A DNA stretch of 64,000 nucleotides from Streptomyces sp. NBC_00572 (GCF_026341815.1 NZ_JAPENX010000001.1:806001-870000); one strand, 5' to 3'. Positions 1 through 8,910 are shown, counted from the first letter of the stretch. Translations and numbers: made by a program. The notes: generated by a model not told the origin, from the sequence alone.

Positions 1-381
1 GAGCACGAGGCCACCGCGCTCACCGGCCTGATCGACCCCCGCGAGGCCGCCCTGGCCCTGCTCCGTGACGTCCCCGAGGTCGTCATCACCCTGGGGGCGG
101 CGGGCAGCCTGTACGCGGTACGGGGCGCCGATCCGGTGACGGTGCCCGCGCCCCGCGTCCGGGCCGTGGACACCACCGGGGCCGGGGACACCTTCGTCGG
201 CGCGCTCGCGGTCGCCCTCGGCGAGGGCCGCCCCGCACCCGAGGCCCTCGCCTGGGCGGGGACCGCCGCCGCGCTCTCCGTCCAGCGCGAGGGCGCGTCG
301 ACGTCGATGCCGTTCCGCACCGAGATCGAGGCCGCCTTCGGCTCCCTCGACGAGGCCGAGAGGGAGACCGACCGCGTATGA
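1..381 (+). CDS. PfkB/ribokinase-family carbohydrate kinase, C-terminal part
   Basis: Open from the first base of the window, so only about 126 C-terminal residues are present. The fragment carries the PfkB signature 2 region DTTGAGDTFVGA (near residues 57-68 of the fragment); the GAGD element forms the anion hole and its Asp is the catalytic base in this family, which phosphorylates sugars or nucleosides with ATP. The preceding VVITLGAAGSLY strand is the usual LGxxG segment. Substrate cannot be told from the C-terminus. The stop overlaps the next start (ATGA), so it is probably co-translated with the CoA-transferase and lyase genes. Family assignment is firm; the substrate is unknown. Confidence 0.88.
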   Translation, partial: EHEATALTGLIDPREAALALLRDVPEVVITLGAAGSLYAVRGADPVTVPAPRVRAVDTTGAGDTFVGALAVALGEGRPAPEALAWAGTAAALSVQREGASTSMPFRTEIEAAFGSLDEAERETDRV

Positions 382-1619
382 CCACCACCCCGCCCACCTC
401 CGCGGCGCCCTCCCCCGCAGCCGCGCCCACACCTCGTGCCCCCCTGCACGGCCTGCGCGTCCTGGATCTGGCGACCCTCTTCGCCGGCCCGCTCGCCGCC
501 ATGATGCTCGGCGACTTCGGCGCCGACGTCGTCAAGGTCGAGCACCCCCGCAAGCCCGACCCGTCCCGTGGTCACGGCCCCGCCAAGGACGGCATCGGTC
601 TCTGGTGGAAGGTCCTGGGCCGCAACAAGCGGGCGATCACCCTCGATCTCTCCTCACCCGGCGGCCGGGACACCCTCCTCGCGCTCGCCGCCGACGCCGA
701 CGTGATCGTGGAGAACTTCCGCCCCGGCACCCTGGAACGCTGGGGCCTGGGCTGGGAGGAGCTCTCCACCGTCAACCCGCGTCTGGTCCTCACCCGGGTC
801 ACCGGCTTCGGCCAGTTCGGCCCGTACGCCCACCGCCCCGGCTTCGGCACCCTCGCCGAGGCGATGAGCGGCTTCGCCGCCATCACCGGCGAGCCCGAGG
901 GCCCGCCCACCCTGCCCCCCTTCGGCCTGGCCGACTCGATCGCCGCCCTGGCCACGGCGTACGCCGTGATGACCGCGCTCACCGCGAGGACGACGACCGG
1001 GCGCGGCCAGGTCGTCGACATGGCGATCATCGAACCGATGCTCTCGGTCATCGGGCCCCACCCCCTCTGGTACGACCAACTCGGCTATGTCCAGCCCCGC
1101 ACGGGCAACCGCTCCCGCAACAACGCCCCGCGCAACACGTACCGCACCTCCGACGGCTCCTGGGTCGCCGTCTCCACCTCCGCCCAGTCCATCGCCGAAC
1201 GCGTCATGGTCCTGGTCGGCCGTCCCGATCTGATCGACGAGCCCTGGTTCGCCGACGGCACGGGTCGGGCCGAGAACGCGGACGTCCTGGACGAGGTGGT
1301 CGGTTCGTGGATCGCCCGTCACACCCGGGACGAGGCCATGGACGCCTTCGAGAAGGCGGAGGCGGCGATCGCTCCGGTCTACGACATCCGGGACGTCGTC
1401 GCCGACCCCCAGTACCGGGCGCTCGGCACCGTCACCGAGGTGCAGGACCCCGAACTCGGCCCGATCAAGATGCAGAACGTCCTCTTCCGCCTCTCCGAGA
1501 CCCCCGGAGGCATCCGCTGGCCCGGCCGCCCCCACGGCGCCGACACCACCGCCGTCCTCTCCGAGCTCGGCCTCAGCCCCGCCGAGATCGGCGCCCTCCG
1601 CGAGCAGGGAGCGGTATGA
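378..1619 (+). CDS. CaiB/BaiF-type (class III) CoA-transferase
   Basis: 413 residues, the normal size for family III CoA-transferases, which move CoA between carboxylic acids through an aspartyl-CoA intermediate. The N-terminal segment GLRVLDLATLFAGPLAAMMLGDFGADVVKVE is typical, and Asp186 in FGLADSIAA lies where the catalytic aspartate is expected. The C-terminal FRLSETPG and GADT segments also fit. The first 20 residues are a low-complexity Thr/Pro/Ala extension. The start ATG overlaps the upstream kinase stop and the stop overlaps the downstream CitE-like start, so the three genes form a tight operon. Acceptor and donor acids are not predictable; pairing with a CitE-like lyase suggests catabolism of a short branched or dicarboxylic acid via its CoA ester (inference). 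Confidence 0.9.
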   Translation: MTTTPPTSAAPSPAAAPTPRAPLHGLRVLDLATLFAGPLAAMMLGDFGADVVKVEHPRKPDPSRGHGPAKDGIGLWWKVLGRNKRAITLDLSSPGGRDTLLALAADADVIVENFRPGTLERWGLGWEELSTVNPRLVLTRVTGFGQFGPYAHRPGFGTLAEAMSGFAAITGEPEGPPTLPPFGLADSIAALATAYAVMTALTARTTTGRGQVVDMAIIEPMLSVIGPHPLWYDQLGYVQPRTGNRSRNNAPRNTYRTSDGSWVAVSTSAQSIAERVMVLVGRPDLIDEPWFADGTGRAENADVLDEVVGSWIARHTRDEAMDAFEKAEAAIAPVYDIRDVVADPQYRALGTVTEVQDPELGPIKMQNVLFRLSETPGGIRWPGRPHGADTTAVLSELGLSPAEIGALREQGAV

Positions 1620-2470
1620 GCAACATGAGCGAGACCCCGGCCCGCGCGAACGGCACGGCGCGCCGCTCACCCACCGCGACCGCGGTCACCTGGCTGTACG
1701 CCCCCGGCGACCGCCCCGAGGTGGTCCGCAAGGCTCTGACCTCCGGCGCCGATGTCGTCATCGTCGATCTGGAGGACGCGGTCGCCCCGCACCGCAAGGC
1801 GTACGCCCTCGACGCCACGGCCGATCTGCTCGCGGATCCGCACCCCGTCCCGGTCCACGTCCGCGTCCACACCCCGCGCGACATCCCCACCCTGGCCCTC
1901 CTCCCCGGCCTCCACGGTCTTCGTGTTCCCAAGGTGACACACGCCACTGACATCCACCGGCTCGCCGAGCTCGCCCCGGGCCTCCCGCTCTACCCGCTCC
2001 TGGAGAACGCCCTCGCCGTGGAGCACGCGTACGCCATCGCCACGGCCCACCCCGCCGTCCGCGGCATCGCGCTCGGCGAGGCCGATCTCCGTGCGGACCT
2101 GGGCGTACGGGAGGACTGCGGCCTGGACTGGTCGCGCGGCCGGGTGGTGGTCGCGGCCCGCGCGGCCGCCCTCCCGCCCCCGGCCCAGTCGGTCCATCCC
2201 GACATCGGCGACATGGAGGCGCTGGCCGCGGGCTGCGCCCGGGGCCGGGCCATGGGCTTCTTCGGCCGGGCGGCCATCCACCCCCGCCAGCTCCCGGTCA
2301 TCGAGCGCGCCTATCTCCCCACCCCGGAGGAGGTCGACGCGGCACGGGAGGTCGTCGCGGCCGCCGGCCCCGAGCGGGGTGCCCTCGCCCTCCCGGACGG
2401 GCGCTTCGTGGACGCGGCGGTGGTGGCGGGCGCCCACCGGGTCCTCGCGCTCGCGGCCCGGACGGCGTGA
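1616..2470 (+). CDS. CitE-like HpcH/HpaI aldolase/citrate lyase family protein
   Basis: 284 residues. TIM-barrel lyase of the CitE/malyl-CoA lyase group. The segment GADVVIVDLEDAVAPHRK near residues 43-60 contains the conserved acidic Mg2+-binding positions, and ALGEADLRADLG corresponds to the second metal/substrate loop. The C-terminal motif FFGRAAIHPRQL is characteristic of the family, where it contacts the CoA moiety. I chose the ATG at 1616 because it overlaps the CoA-transferase stop by four bases; a second ATG lies three codons in. Most relatives cleave beta-hydroxyacyl-CoA thioesters such as malyl-CoA or citramalyl-CoA. The CoA-transferase neighbour could supply the CoA ester. The exact substrate is unknown. 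Confidence 0.87.
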   Translation: MSNMSETPARANGTARRSPTATAVTWLYAPGDRPEVVRKALTSGADVVIVDLEDAVAPHRKAYALDATADLLADPHPVPVHVRVHTPRDIPTLALLPGLHGLRVPKVTHATDIHRLAELAPGLPLYPLLENALAVEHAYAIATAHPAVRGIALGEADLRADLGVREDCGLDWSRGRVVVAARAAALPPPAQSVHPDIGDMEALAAGCARGRAMGFFGRAAIHPRQLPVIERAYLPTPEEVDAAREVVAAAGPERGALALPDGRFVDAAVVAGAHRVLALAARTA

Positions 2471-2492
2471 CTCCCCCTGCCCGGGCATGCGA

Positions 2493-2528
2493 AAGGGCCG
2501 CCGGGACCTCTCGGTCCCGACGGCCCTT
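2493..2528. terminator. Rho-independent-type hairpin between convergent genes
   Basis: Arms AAGGGCCG-CGGGACC and GGTCCCG-CGGCCCTT with one mismatch and a four-base loop. It sits between the convergent CitE-like gene and lgt and could serve both strands. Confidence 0.75.
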
Positions 2529-2546
2529 CGACCGGCTGGAGGGGGA

Positions 2547-3539
2547 TCAGCTCTTGGCGGCAGACCCGGCGCCGTTGCCGGCCTTGTCCTCCAGGTCCCC
2601 GTCGGAAGTGTCGGTGTCCGGAGCGTCGACGTCCGGAGCGGCGTCCTTGAGCTCACCGTCCGTCGGCGCGTCCGTCTCGGCGGCGTCACCGGACTTCTCC
2701 GCGCCGTCCGCGCCGTCCTTCTCCGCGGCCTTCGGCTCCACGATCTCCTCACGGCCCGGACGGATCCGCGCCGAGATCGCGATGTAGAGCACCGCGAGCA
2801 CGAAGACGATGATCGCGGTCCACACGTTCAGGCGCAGGCCGAGGATGTGGTGGGCCTCGTCGACACGCAGGTACTCGGTCCAGACGCGACCCGCGCAGTA
2901 GGCGGCGACGTACAGCGCGAAGGCGCGCCCGTGGCCGAGCTTGAAGCGGCGGTCGGCCCAGATGACGAGGACGGCGACGCCGACGCACCAGAGCGACTCG
3001 TACAGGAAGGTCGGGTGGTAGTACCCGGCCTCGCGGTTCGCGCTCTCGGTGATCTTCAGGGCCCAGGGCAGATCGGTCGGCTTGCCGTACAGCTCCTGGT
3101 TGAACCAGTTGCCCCAGCGGCCGATGGCCTGGGCGAACGCGATGCCGGGAGCGATGGCGTCGGCGTACGCCGGGAGCGGGATGCCCCGCCGGCGGCAGCC
3201 GATCCAGGCACCCACCGCGCCGAGCGCGATGGCGCCCCAGATACCGAGGCCGCCCTCCCAGATCTTGAAGGCGTCGACCCAGTTCTCACCCTCGCTGAAG
3301 TACAGCTGGTAGTCGGTGATCACGTGGTAGAGGCGTCCGCCGACGAGGCCGAAGGGCACCGCCCAGACGGCGATGTCGGCCACGGTGCCGGCAGTGCCGC
3401 CCCGGGCGATCCACCGCTTGTTGCCGTACCAGACGGCGACGAAGACACCGATGATGATGCAGAAGGCATAGCCGCGCAGCGGGATCGGTCCGAGGTTGAT
3501 CACGCCGGTCGACGGGCTGGGAATGTAGGCAAGGTCCAT
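2547..3539 (-). CDS. lgt: Prolipoprotein diacylglyceryl transferase
   Basis: 330 residues. Lgt transfers diacylglycerol from phosphatidylglycerol to the lipobox cysteine of prolipoproteins at the membrane. Visible family landmarks are GLVGGRLYHVITDY (residues 64-77), the signature GRWGNWFNQELYG (140-152), and HPTFLYESLW, with about seven hydrophobic segments. The C-terminal part from roughly residue 262 is a hydrophilic, strongly acidic tail of about 70 residues rich in Asp, Glu and Ala that is absent from E. coli Lgt; such tails are common in actinobacteria. It lies downstream of trpA and the DsbA-like gene in the same direction, with 87 bases before its start. The next lipoprotein-processing enzyme, LspA, is also in this window. 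Confidence 0.96.
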   Translation of the reverse strand: MDLAYIPSPSTGVINLGPIPLRGYAFCIIIGVFVAVWYGNKRWIARGGTAGTVADIAVWAVPFGLVGGRLYHVITDYQLYFSEGENWVDAFKIWEGGLGIWGAIALGAVGAWIGCRRRGIPLPAYADAIAPGIAFAQAIGRWGNWFNQELYGKPTDLPWALKITESANREAGYYHPTFLYESLWCVGVAVLVIWADRRFKLGHGRAFALYVAAYCAGRVWTEYLRVDEAHHILGLRLNVWTAIIVFVLAVLYIAISARIRPGREEIVEPKAAEKDGADGAEKSGDAAETDAPTDGELKDAAPDVDAPDTDTSDGDLEDKAGNGAGSAAKS

Positions 3540-3626
3540 GGCAGGACCGACGCTACCCTGCCGGGCGGGCGGGACGGCAGCCCACCCGGCAACGTATGGG
3601 TAACTAACCCAACCGGAAGCGGTGGC

Positions 3627-4478
3627 TCAGCCCGCCGGGGGAGAGGTCGGAGCGGCCGGAGTGACCGGCGCGGCCGTGCCGGGCTTCTTGCCCTTGTTGG
3701 CCTCGGCGACCCACTTCTTCAGGTTCTCCGGGGAGATCTGCTCGCTCCCCTTCGTCGGGAAGATCGATTCTCCGTTGAGCAGGACGGACGGCGTGCCGCG
3801 GAAGCCGCCGTTCTGGAAGGCCTCGTTCGACTTGACCACCCAGCTGTCGTGCGTCCCGTCGTTGACGCAGCTGCGGAAGGCGGGCGTGTCGAGCCCCGGC
3901 ACCTTCGCCGCCAGCTCGATCAGCTTGTCGTTGTCGCCGAAGGCGTCGTCCGTCTCCGGCGGCTGGTTGACGTAGAGCGTGTCGTGGTACGCGGTGAACT
4001 TCCCCGCGTCCTGGGCGCACGCGGCCGCGTTCGCCGCGCGCAGGGAGCCGCTGCCGCCCATGTTCCCGTCGATGAGGGTGGCGAGGTGGTACTCGGCCCT
4101 GAGCGCGCCCGAGGCCTCCAGCTCGTGGATGGTGTCCCGGAACGCGTTCTCGAACTGGGCGCACGCCGGGCAGCGGAAGTCCTCCCAGATCGCCAGCGTC
4201 GACGGGGCGTCCGTCTTCCCGGTGGGAATGGCGGGCTTGCCGTCCTCCTCGGTCGCTCCGGTCGGCGCGACGACCGGGCCGGCCTTGTCGGACCCGGTGT
4301 CCTTGTCGCCGCCCGCGGCGATCACGCCGACGACCGCGGCGAGGCCGAGGACGCCGACCACCGCCGCCGACACGATCAGGACGCGCCGCTGCTTCTCGCG
4401 GGCCTTCTCTCGCTCACGCTGCTCCTTGAGGCGCTCCCGCGCGCTCCCCTTGCCATCACCGCTGTTCTTCTCGCTCAC
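3627..4478 (-). CDS. Membrane-anchored DsbA-like thioredoxin-fold protein
   Basis: 283 residues from a GTG start. A highly charged cytoplasmic N-terminus (Arg/Lys/Glu-rich, residues 10-32, likely helical) precedes one membrane anchor (about 33-56), then an extracytoplasmic linker and a DsbA-type domain with CPAC at 103-106 in IWEDFRCPACAQFE and the cis-proline segment GGFRGTPSVLL. It probably oxidises or isomerises disulfides in exported proteins. The tail is Pro/Ala/Thr-rich. A longer reading from 4532 would run through the trpA terminator hairpin, so I prefer the GTG at 4478, although its ribosome-binding site is weak. A paralogue with CPVC lies at 35242-36057. Confidence 0.85.
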   Translation of the reverse strand: MSEKNSGDGKGSARERLKEQREREKAREKQRRVLIVSAAVVGVLGLAAVVGVIAAGGDKDTGSDKAGPVVAPTGATEEDGKPAIPTGKTDAPSTLAIWEDFRCPACAQFENAFRDTIHELEASGALRAEYHLATLIDGNMGGSGSLRAANAAACAQDAGKFTAYHDTLYVNQPPETDDAFGDNDKLIELAAKVPGLDTPAFRSCVNDGTHDSWVVKSNEAFQNGGFRGTPSVLLNGESIFPTKGSEQISPENLKKWVAEANKGKKPGTAAPVTPAAPTSPPAG

Positions 4479-4492
4479 GCCTCGGAAACGAA

Positions 4493-4520
4493 CCGGGGAG
4501 GCACGTGCGTGCCTCCCCGG
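4493..4520. terminator. Terminator after trpA
   Basis: Perfect 13-base inverted repeat CCGGGGAGGCACG / CGTGCCTCCCCGG with a two-base centre, 21 bases past the trpA stop. It separates trpA from the DsbA-like gene. Confidence 0.8.
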
Positions 4521-4541
4521 TCGCAGATCCACCCAAATGGG

Positions 4542-5369
4542 TTACGAAACGCGCCTCACGCCCTCGGCGAGTTCGGCCGCCAGTTCCTTTACGGCGGCGA
4601 GTCCCGCGGTCTCGTCGCCGTCGGCGTCGAGGATCCGCTTCACGAAGGCGGAGCCGACGATGACGCCGTCCGCGAAGGCGGCGACCTCCTTGGCCTGGGT
4701 GGCGTTGGAGACGCCGAGGCCGACGCACACCGGGAGCTCGGAGGTGGCGCGGGTGCGCCGGACGAGGTCGGCGGCCTCCTGGCCGACCGACTCGCGGGTG
4801 CCGGTGACACCCATGAGCGAGGCGGCGTAGACGAAGCCGGAGCCGGCCGCCGTGATGGTGGCCAGGCGCGCGTCCTTGCTGCTGGGCGCGACGACGAAGA
4901 CGGTGGCGAGACCGTGCTTGTCGGCGTTCTCGCGCCAGACCGCGGACTCCTGGACCGGCAGGTCGGGCAGGATGCAGCCCGCGCCGCCGGCCGCGGCGAG
5001 CTCCTCGGTGAAGCGCTCGACGCCGTAGCGGTCGATCGGGTTCCAGTACGTCATGACGAGGACCGGCTTCCCGGTGGCCTCGTGGGCCTCGCGGACCGTG
5101 CGCATGACGTCGGCGATCTTGACGCCGCCGCGCAGGGCGATGTCGTCGGCGGTCTGGATGACCGGCCCGTCGAGGACCGGGTCGCTGTGCGGGAGGCCGA
5201 CCTCGACCACGTCCGCGCCACCGTCGAAGACGGCCTTGATCGCCGCGATGCCGCCGTCGACGGTCGGGAAGCCGGCCGGGAGGTACGCGATGAGCGCGGC
5301 CCGGTTCTCCGCCTTCGCCTTGGCGAGGGTGTCGCTGAGCAGCTGGATGTTGCCGGTGCCGGTCGTCAC
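4542..5369 (-). CDS. trpA: Tryptophan synthase alpha chain
   Basis: 275 residues. Cleaves indole-3-glycerol phosphate to indole and glyceraldehyde-3-phosphate; indole is channelled to TrpB. The catalytic Glu is Glu56 in [12 protein letters not shown] and the catalytic Asp is Asp67 in VLDGP; phosphate-binding glycines are in [10 protein letters not shown] and GVIVGSAFV. The GTG start at 5369 overlaps the trpB stop by four bases (GTGA), implying translational coupling of the two subunits. A strong hairpin follows the stop. The variant [12 protein letters not shown] in place of the enterobacterial GVPFSDPLADGP is as I expect for actinobacteria. Confidence 0.97.
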   Translation of the reverse strand: MTTGTGNIQLLSDTLAKAKAENRAALIAYLPAGFPTVDGGIAAIKAVFDGGADVVEVGLPHSDPVLDGPVIQTADDIALRGGVKIADVMRTVREAHEATGKPVLVMTYWNPIDRYGVERFTEELAAAGGAGCILPDLPVQESAVWRENADKHGLATVFVVAPSSKDARLATITAAGSGFVYAASLMGVTGTRESVGQEAADLVRRTRATSELPVCVGLGVSNATQAKEVAAFADGVIVGSAFVKRILDADGDETAGLAAVKELAAELAEGVRRVS

Positions 5370-6604
5370 TTGGAGCCCTCCCCGTCGTACAGGCCGAAGT
5401 AGCGGGCGGCCGTGTCCATGTCCTTGTCGCCGCGCCCGGAGAGGTTCACGAGGAGCAGGGCGTCCTTGCCGAGCTCCTTGCCGACCTCCAGGGCCCCGGC
5501 GAGGGCGTGCGCCGACTCGATGGCGGGGATGATGCCCTCGGTACGGGAGAGCAGCCGCAGCGCCTGCATGGCGGCGTCGTCGGTGACGGCGCGGTACTCG
5601 CCGCGCCCGCTGTCCTTGAGGTACGCGTGCTCCGGGCCGATGCCCGGGTAGTCGAGGCCCGCCGAGATCGAGTACGGCTCGGTGATCTGGCCCTCCTCGT
5701 CCTGGAGGACGTACGACCGCGAACCGTGCAGGATGCCGGGCTCGCCGGCGGTGAGGGTGGCCGCGTGCTCGCCGGTCTCGACGCCGTGACCGGCCGGCTC
5801 GCAGCCGATCAGTCGGACGCCCGCGTCGGGGACGAAGGCGTGGAAGAGGCCGATGGCGTTGGAGCCGCCGCCGACGCAGGCGATCGCCGCGTCGGGGAGG
5901 CGTCCGGCGCGCTCCAGGATCTGGCGGCGGGCCTCGACGCCGATGACCCGGTGGAAGTCGCGGACCATGGCGGGGAAGGGGTGCGGTCCCGCCACGGTGC
6001 CGAACAGGTAGTGCGTGCGGTCCACGTTGGCGACCCAGTCGCGGAACGCCTCGTTGATGGCGTCCTTGAGGGTCCGGCTGCCGGACTTCACCGCGATGAC
6101 CTCGGCGCCGAGCATCCGCATCCGGGCCACGTTGAGGGCCTGGCGCTGGGTGTCGACCTCGCCCATGTAGATGGTGCAGTCGAGGCCGAACAGGGCGCAG
6201 GCGGTGGCGGTGGCCACGCCGTGCTGACCGGCGCCGGTCTCGGCGATGACGCGGGTCTTGCCCATGCGCTTGGTGAGCAGGGCCTGACCGAGCACGTTGT
6301 TGATCTTGTGCGAGCCGGTGTGGTTCAGGTCCTCGCGCTTGAGGAAGATCCGGGCGCCACCGGCGTGCTCGGCGAACCGGGGCACCTCCGTGAGGGCGCT
6401 CGGGCGGCCCGTGTAGTTGACCATCAGGTCGTTGAGCTCGCGGGCGAACTCCGGGTCGGACTTGGCCTTGTCGTACTCGACGGCGACCTCGTCGACGGCG
6501 GCGACGAGGGCCTCGGGGATGAACTTGCCGCCGTAGGCACCGAAGTAGCCCTCGGCGGTGGGGACCTGACCCTCCGGGTCTGGAATGAAGAACTCGCTGG
6601 ACAT
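5366..6604 (-). CDS. trpB: Tryptophan synthase beta chain
   Basis: 412 residues. PLP enzyme that condenses indole with L-serine to tryptophan. The PLP lysine is Lys100 in HTGSHKINN, the catalytic Glu is Glu122 in AETGAGQHG, and the PLP-phosphate loop is GGGSNA. The start is supported by GAGGA nine bases upstream. It is preceded by a 319-base spacer after trpM, unusually long for this operon, so an internal promoter or RNA element is possible. It is coupled to trpA through a GTGA overlap. Confidence 0.98.
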   Translation of the reverse strand: MSSEFFIPDPEGQVPTAEGYFGAYGGKFIPEALVAAVDEVAVEYDKAKSDPEFARELNDLMVNYTGRPSALTEVPRFAEHAGGARIFLKREDLNHTGSHKINNVLGQALLTKRMGKTRVIAETGAGQHGVATATACALFGLDCTIYMGEVDTQRQALNVARMRMLGAEVIAVKSGSRTLKDAINEAFRDWVANVDRTHYLFGTVAGPHPFPAMVRDFHRVIGVEARRQILERAGRLPDAAIACVGGGSNAIGLFHAFVPDAGVRLIGCEPAGHGVETGEHAATLTAGEPGILHGSRSYVLQDEEGQITEPYSISAGLDYPGIGPEHAYLKDSGRGEYRAVTDDAAMQALRLLSRTEGIIPAIESAHALAGALEVGKELGKDALLLVNLSGRGDKDMDTAARYFGLYDGEGSK

Positions 6605-6923
6605 GCGGATGCTCCTCGCGGGGCGGGTGCCCCGTGCTCTTTACGTGCGGTCGATGGTCACGGTATGCGCACGACCGCTCACCTCCACCAACGCCAAGCG
6701 GGCTACCCCGCGATGTGCCGCCCGCCGTGGGCTGCGCCCGCGCCCGCGGCCCACGTCGTGGGCATCTGTTCCTCCCCCCGGGGGCGGAACGGGTGGGCAC
6801 AACGGAACGGCGCCCCTTGCCCACACGGGGCAGCGGTGTGGCAGCGGTGCGGTGCCCACACGGTGCCGGGCAGCGGCGAGGGCCACGGCTCGACGCCCGC
6901 GAAGGGCGCCGGAGGCACAGGCC
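6605..6923. other. Intergenic spacer between trpM and trpB
   Basis: No convincing gene. The minus strand has several G/C-rich inverted repeats, for example GTGGGCA (6793-6799) with TGCCCAC (6818-6824) and a further GTGCCCACAC near 6853. Closer to trpB the minus strand reads TTGGTG, 18 bases, then CATACC, a weak promoter-like pair. The spacer may carry a processing site, an attenuator or an internal promoter; none can be confirmed by eye. Confidence 0.4.
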
Positions 6924-7205
6924 TCAGTGGTCGGCGGTGCTGTGTCGGTTCGTGATGGTGCGCGCGAGGCGCGGGCGCCATCGCATGCCGTTGACCTGGC
7001 CCGGCTCGTCCCCGATGACGTACCGGACCCGGCGGCCGTGGACACGGCGGGCGGGCGCGCGGCAGCCACGCGGACGGCAGCCCCGGGCCAGCGGGGCGTG
7101 CGGCGCGGGTACGGACGCGGCTGCGATCCGCAGCCTGCCTCCGCGCACGCCGACGGTCCCCCGGGCGGTGCCCGGAGGGGTCGGCATGGCGCGGCGGCGG
7201 GTCAT
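6924..7205 (-). CDS. trpM: TrpM-like small modulator of tryptophan biosynthesis
   Basis: 93 residues, very basic. The core RGCRPRGCRAPARRV followed by GRRVRYVIGDEPGQVNGMRW (about residues 41-76) matches my recollection of the TrpM protein encoded between trpC and trpB in Streptomyces coelicolor, which is reported to modulate tryptophan biosynthesis and differentiation. Two cysteines sit in the repeated RGCRPRGCR element. The ATG at 7205 has an excellent Shine-Dalgarno AGGAG formed by the last trpC codons. A GTG at codon 32 would give 62 residues, close to the length I recall for the S. coelicolor protein, so the start is open. It lies 7 bases after trpC. Mechanism unknown. Confidence 0.78.
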   Translation of the reverse strand: MTRRRAMPTPPGTARGTVGVRGGRLRIAAASVPAPHAPLARGCRPRGCRAPARRVHGRRVRYVIGDEPGQVNGMRWRPRLARTITNRHSTADH

Positions 7206-7212
7206 GGCGCGG

Positions 7213-8022
7213 TCAGCTCCTGCCGTGCCGGAGCGCCGGGTGGGCGCCGGCGGCGACCAGGTCGGCGACGGCGGCCTTCGGGTCGCGGCCGGTCACGAGC
7301 GACTCGCCGACCAGGACCGCGTCGGCGCCGGCGTTGGCGTAGGCGATGAGGTCGTGCGGGCCTCGGACGCCGGACTCGGCGATCTTGACGATGTGCGCGG
7401 GGATCTCGGGGGCGACGCGCTCGAAGGTGGAGCGGTCGACCTTGAGGGTCTTCAGGTTCCGCGCGTTGACGCCGATGATCCGGGCGCCCGCGTCGACGGC
7501 GCGCTCGACCTCGTCCTCGTCGTGGACCTCGACGAGCGGGGTGAGCCCGATGGACTCGGCGCGCTCGATGAGGGAGACCAGGGCCTCCTGCTCCAGGGCG
7601 GCGACGATGAGGAGCGCGAGATCCGCTCCGTACGCGCGCGCTTCCCAGAGCTGGTACGCGGTGACGATGAAGTCCTTGCGCAGGACCGGGATGTCGACCT
7701 TGGCACGGACGGCCTCCAGATCCGCGAGCGAGCCGCCGAAGCGGCGCTGCTCGGTGAGGACGGAGATGACGGCCGCGCCGCCCGCCTCGTAGTCCGCGGC
7801 GAGTCCGGCCGGGTCGGCGATCGCGGCGAGCGCGCCCTTGGACGGGCTGGAGCGCTTGACCTCGCAGATCACCTTGACGCCGTCGCCGCGCAGTGCGGCG
7901 ACGCCGTCCTTGGCCTGCGGCGCCTTGGCGGCGCGCTCCTTGAGCTCGTCGAGGGTGACCCGCGCCTGCCGCTCTGCGAGGTCGGCGCGTACGCCTTCGA
8001 TGATCTCGTCGAGCACACTCAC
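7213..8022 (-). CDS. trpC: Indole-3-glycerol phosphate synthase
   Basis: 269 residues from GTG at 8022. Closes the indole ring from CdRP with loss of CO2 and water. A TIM barrel with [12 protein letters not shown] (52-63, containing the catalytic Lys and the phosphate/CdRP site), [20 protein letters not shown] and [15 protein letters not shown] lies eight bases upstream of the start. The start overlaps by four bases (GTGA) the stop of a 19-codon His-rich ORF, so translation of trpC may depend on that ORF. No trpF is seen; the preceding isomerase step is expected to be done by PriA in the his operon. Confidence 0.97.
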   Translation of the reverse strand: MSVLDEIIEGVRADLAERQARVTLDELKERAAKAPQAKDGVAALRGDGVKVICEVKRSSPSKGALAAIADPAGLAADYEAGGAAVISVLTEQRRFGGSLADLEAVRAKVDIPVLRKDFIVTAYQLWEARAYGADLALLIVAALEQEALVSLIERAESIGLTPLVEVHDEDEVERAVDAGARIIGVNARNLKTLKVDRSTFERVAPEIPAHIVKIAESGVRGPHDLIAYANAGADAVLVGESLVTGRDPKAAVADLVAAGAHPALRHGRS

Positions 8023-8078
8023 GCGAGGGGCCCCCTTCCGGGACGGTGATGGTGATGATGAACCAGGTTCAGCCACAT
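8019..8078 (-). CDS. Candidate leader peptide with Trp codon and five His codons, coupled to trpC
   Basis: A 19-codon ORF reads [19 protein letters not shown]. It begins with ATG at 8078 preceded by GGATAGGATCG (AGGA at a workable distance) and ends in TGA sharing four bases with the trpC GTG. The five His codons are CAT CAT CAC CAT CAC; CAT is unusual at this base composition. The trpC Shine-Dalgarno lies within codons 14-16, so a ribosome paused on the His run could cover it. This looks like a regulatory leader sensing His-tRNA or Trp-tRNA supply, but that is inference. No terminator is possible between leader and trpC, so any control would be translational. I do not recognise it from a named family. 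Confidence 0.55.
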   Translation of the reverse strand: MWLNLVHHHHHRPGRGPLA

Positions 8079-8176
8079 CGATCCTATCCGCAGGACGGCC
8101 CCGAGCTCGCATCGGCCGGAGGTGCGTCCCATCTGCTGGGACTCCCGTAGGGGTCCCCGAGGCGCCGTACCGGCCC
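8079..8176 (-). promoter_or_regulatory. Leader region upstream of the His-rich ORF and trpC
   Basis: 98 bases between the DUF2752 gene and the His-rich ORF. It contains a perfect 6-bp hairpin GTCCCA-gcaga-TGGGAC (8126-8142, minus-strand reading). No clear -35/-10 pair was found, so the leader may be transcribed from further upstream. Confidence 0.4.
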
Positions 8177-8833
8177 TCAGGGGGCCAGCGCGGAGCCGAA
8201 GGGAAGGTTCCGGACCAGGGTGAAGAGGGCGAGGACGGCCCCGATCCCCCACCACCAGACCGGGGAGACCGCGAGGCGCATGGGCACCCCGCGGATGGCA
8301 CGAATCAGCCAAAGGGCCATGAGGACGCCGAAGAGTCCGTAGCCGATGACGGCGAGGGCGTTGGCTCCGAGGGCGGCCGGGAGGTCGCCGTGGACGAAGG
8401 CGTGGGCGCTGCGGAGTCCGCCGCATCCGGGGCAGAAGACGCCGGTGAAGCGGAGCAGCGGGCAGACGGGGTAGTGCCCGGGTTCGTTGGGGTCGACGGT
8501 CCCGACGTACGCGAAGGCGGCGGCCACCCCGGCGAGCGTGGCGACCGGTGGGAACAGCCGCCGCGCGAGCGACCTGGTCGGCGGGGGTACGGGACCGCCG
8601 GGCCACGCGGGCGCGTGCGGCGGCGGTACGGGACCGGCGGGCCACGCGTGCGCGTGCGGCGGCGGTACGGGACCGCCGTCCCATGGCGGAGTGGCCGGTC
8701 GGGCGGCGGTGTCCCCCGGGACCGGTTCGGCCGGTGGCACGGGCACGGGTTCACCTGGTGGCACGGGCACAGGTTCACCCGGTCGGGTGCTGGATGCGTC
8801 GGTCACGGCTCCGGCCGTGGGCTGCGGGTCCAC
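8177..8833 (-). CDS. DUF2752 family membrane protein
   Basis: About 218 residues. The first ~95 residues are proline-rich with near-repeats of GGPVPPPHA(H/P)AWP. The domain that follows has a membrane segment, then the DUF2752 hallmark [28 protein letters not shown], with a CPxCGxxRxxH-like cluster, and two further membrane segments. Function is unknown; the Cys cluster suggests metal or redox chemistry. The start is uncertain: GTG at 8833 or GTG at 8806, the latter having a closer GGAG. It sits between the HGxxPAAW gene and trpC, a placement I associate with Streptomyces trp clusters. Confidence 0.8.
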   Translation of the reverse strand: MDPQPTAGAVTDASSTRPGEPVPVPPGEPVPVPPAEPVPGDTAARPATPPWDGGPVPPPHAHAWPAGPVPPPHAPAWPGGPVPPPTRSLARRLFPPVATLAGVAAAFAYVGTVDPNEPGHYPVCPLLRFTGVFCPGCGGLRSAHAFVHGDLPAALGANALAVIGYGLFGVLMALWLIRAIRGVPMRLAVSPVWWWGIGAVLALFTLVRNLPFGSALAP

Positions 8834-8910
8834 CCGGTGATTCTCGCCCCGGACGCGCGAGAGCGCAGCCCGGCACGGCCGGACTGCGCTGTCGGATGTG
8901 TCGTGTCGCG

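Noticed and set aside
2091..5402. Very long plus-strand reading frame (1103 codons) opposite lgt, the DsbA-like gene and trpA
   Set aside because: Its product is low-complexity Arg/Gly/Val/Asp-rich with no recognisable domain, and it lies antisense to three well-identified genes; such frames arise from high-GC third positions.
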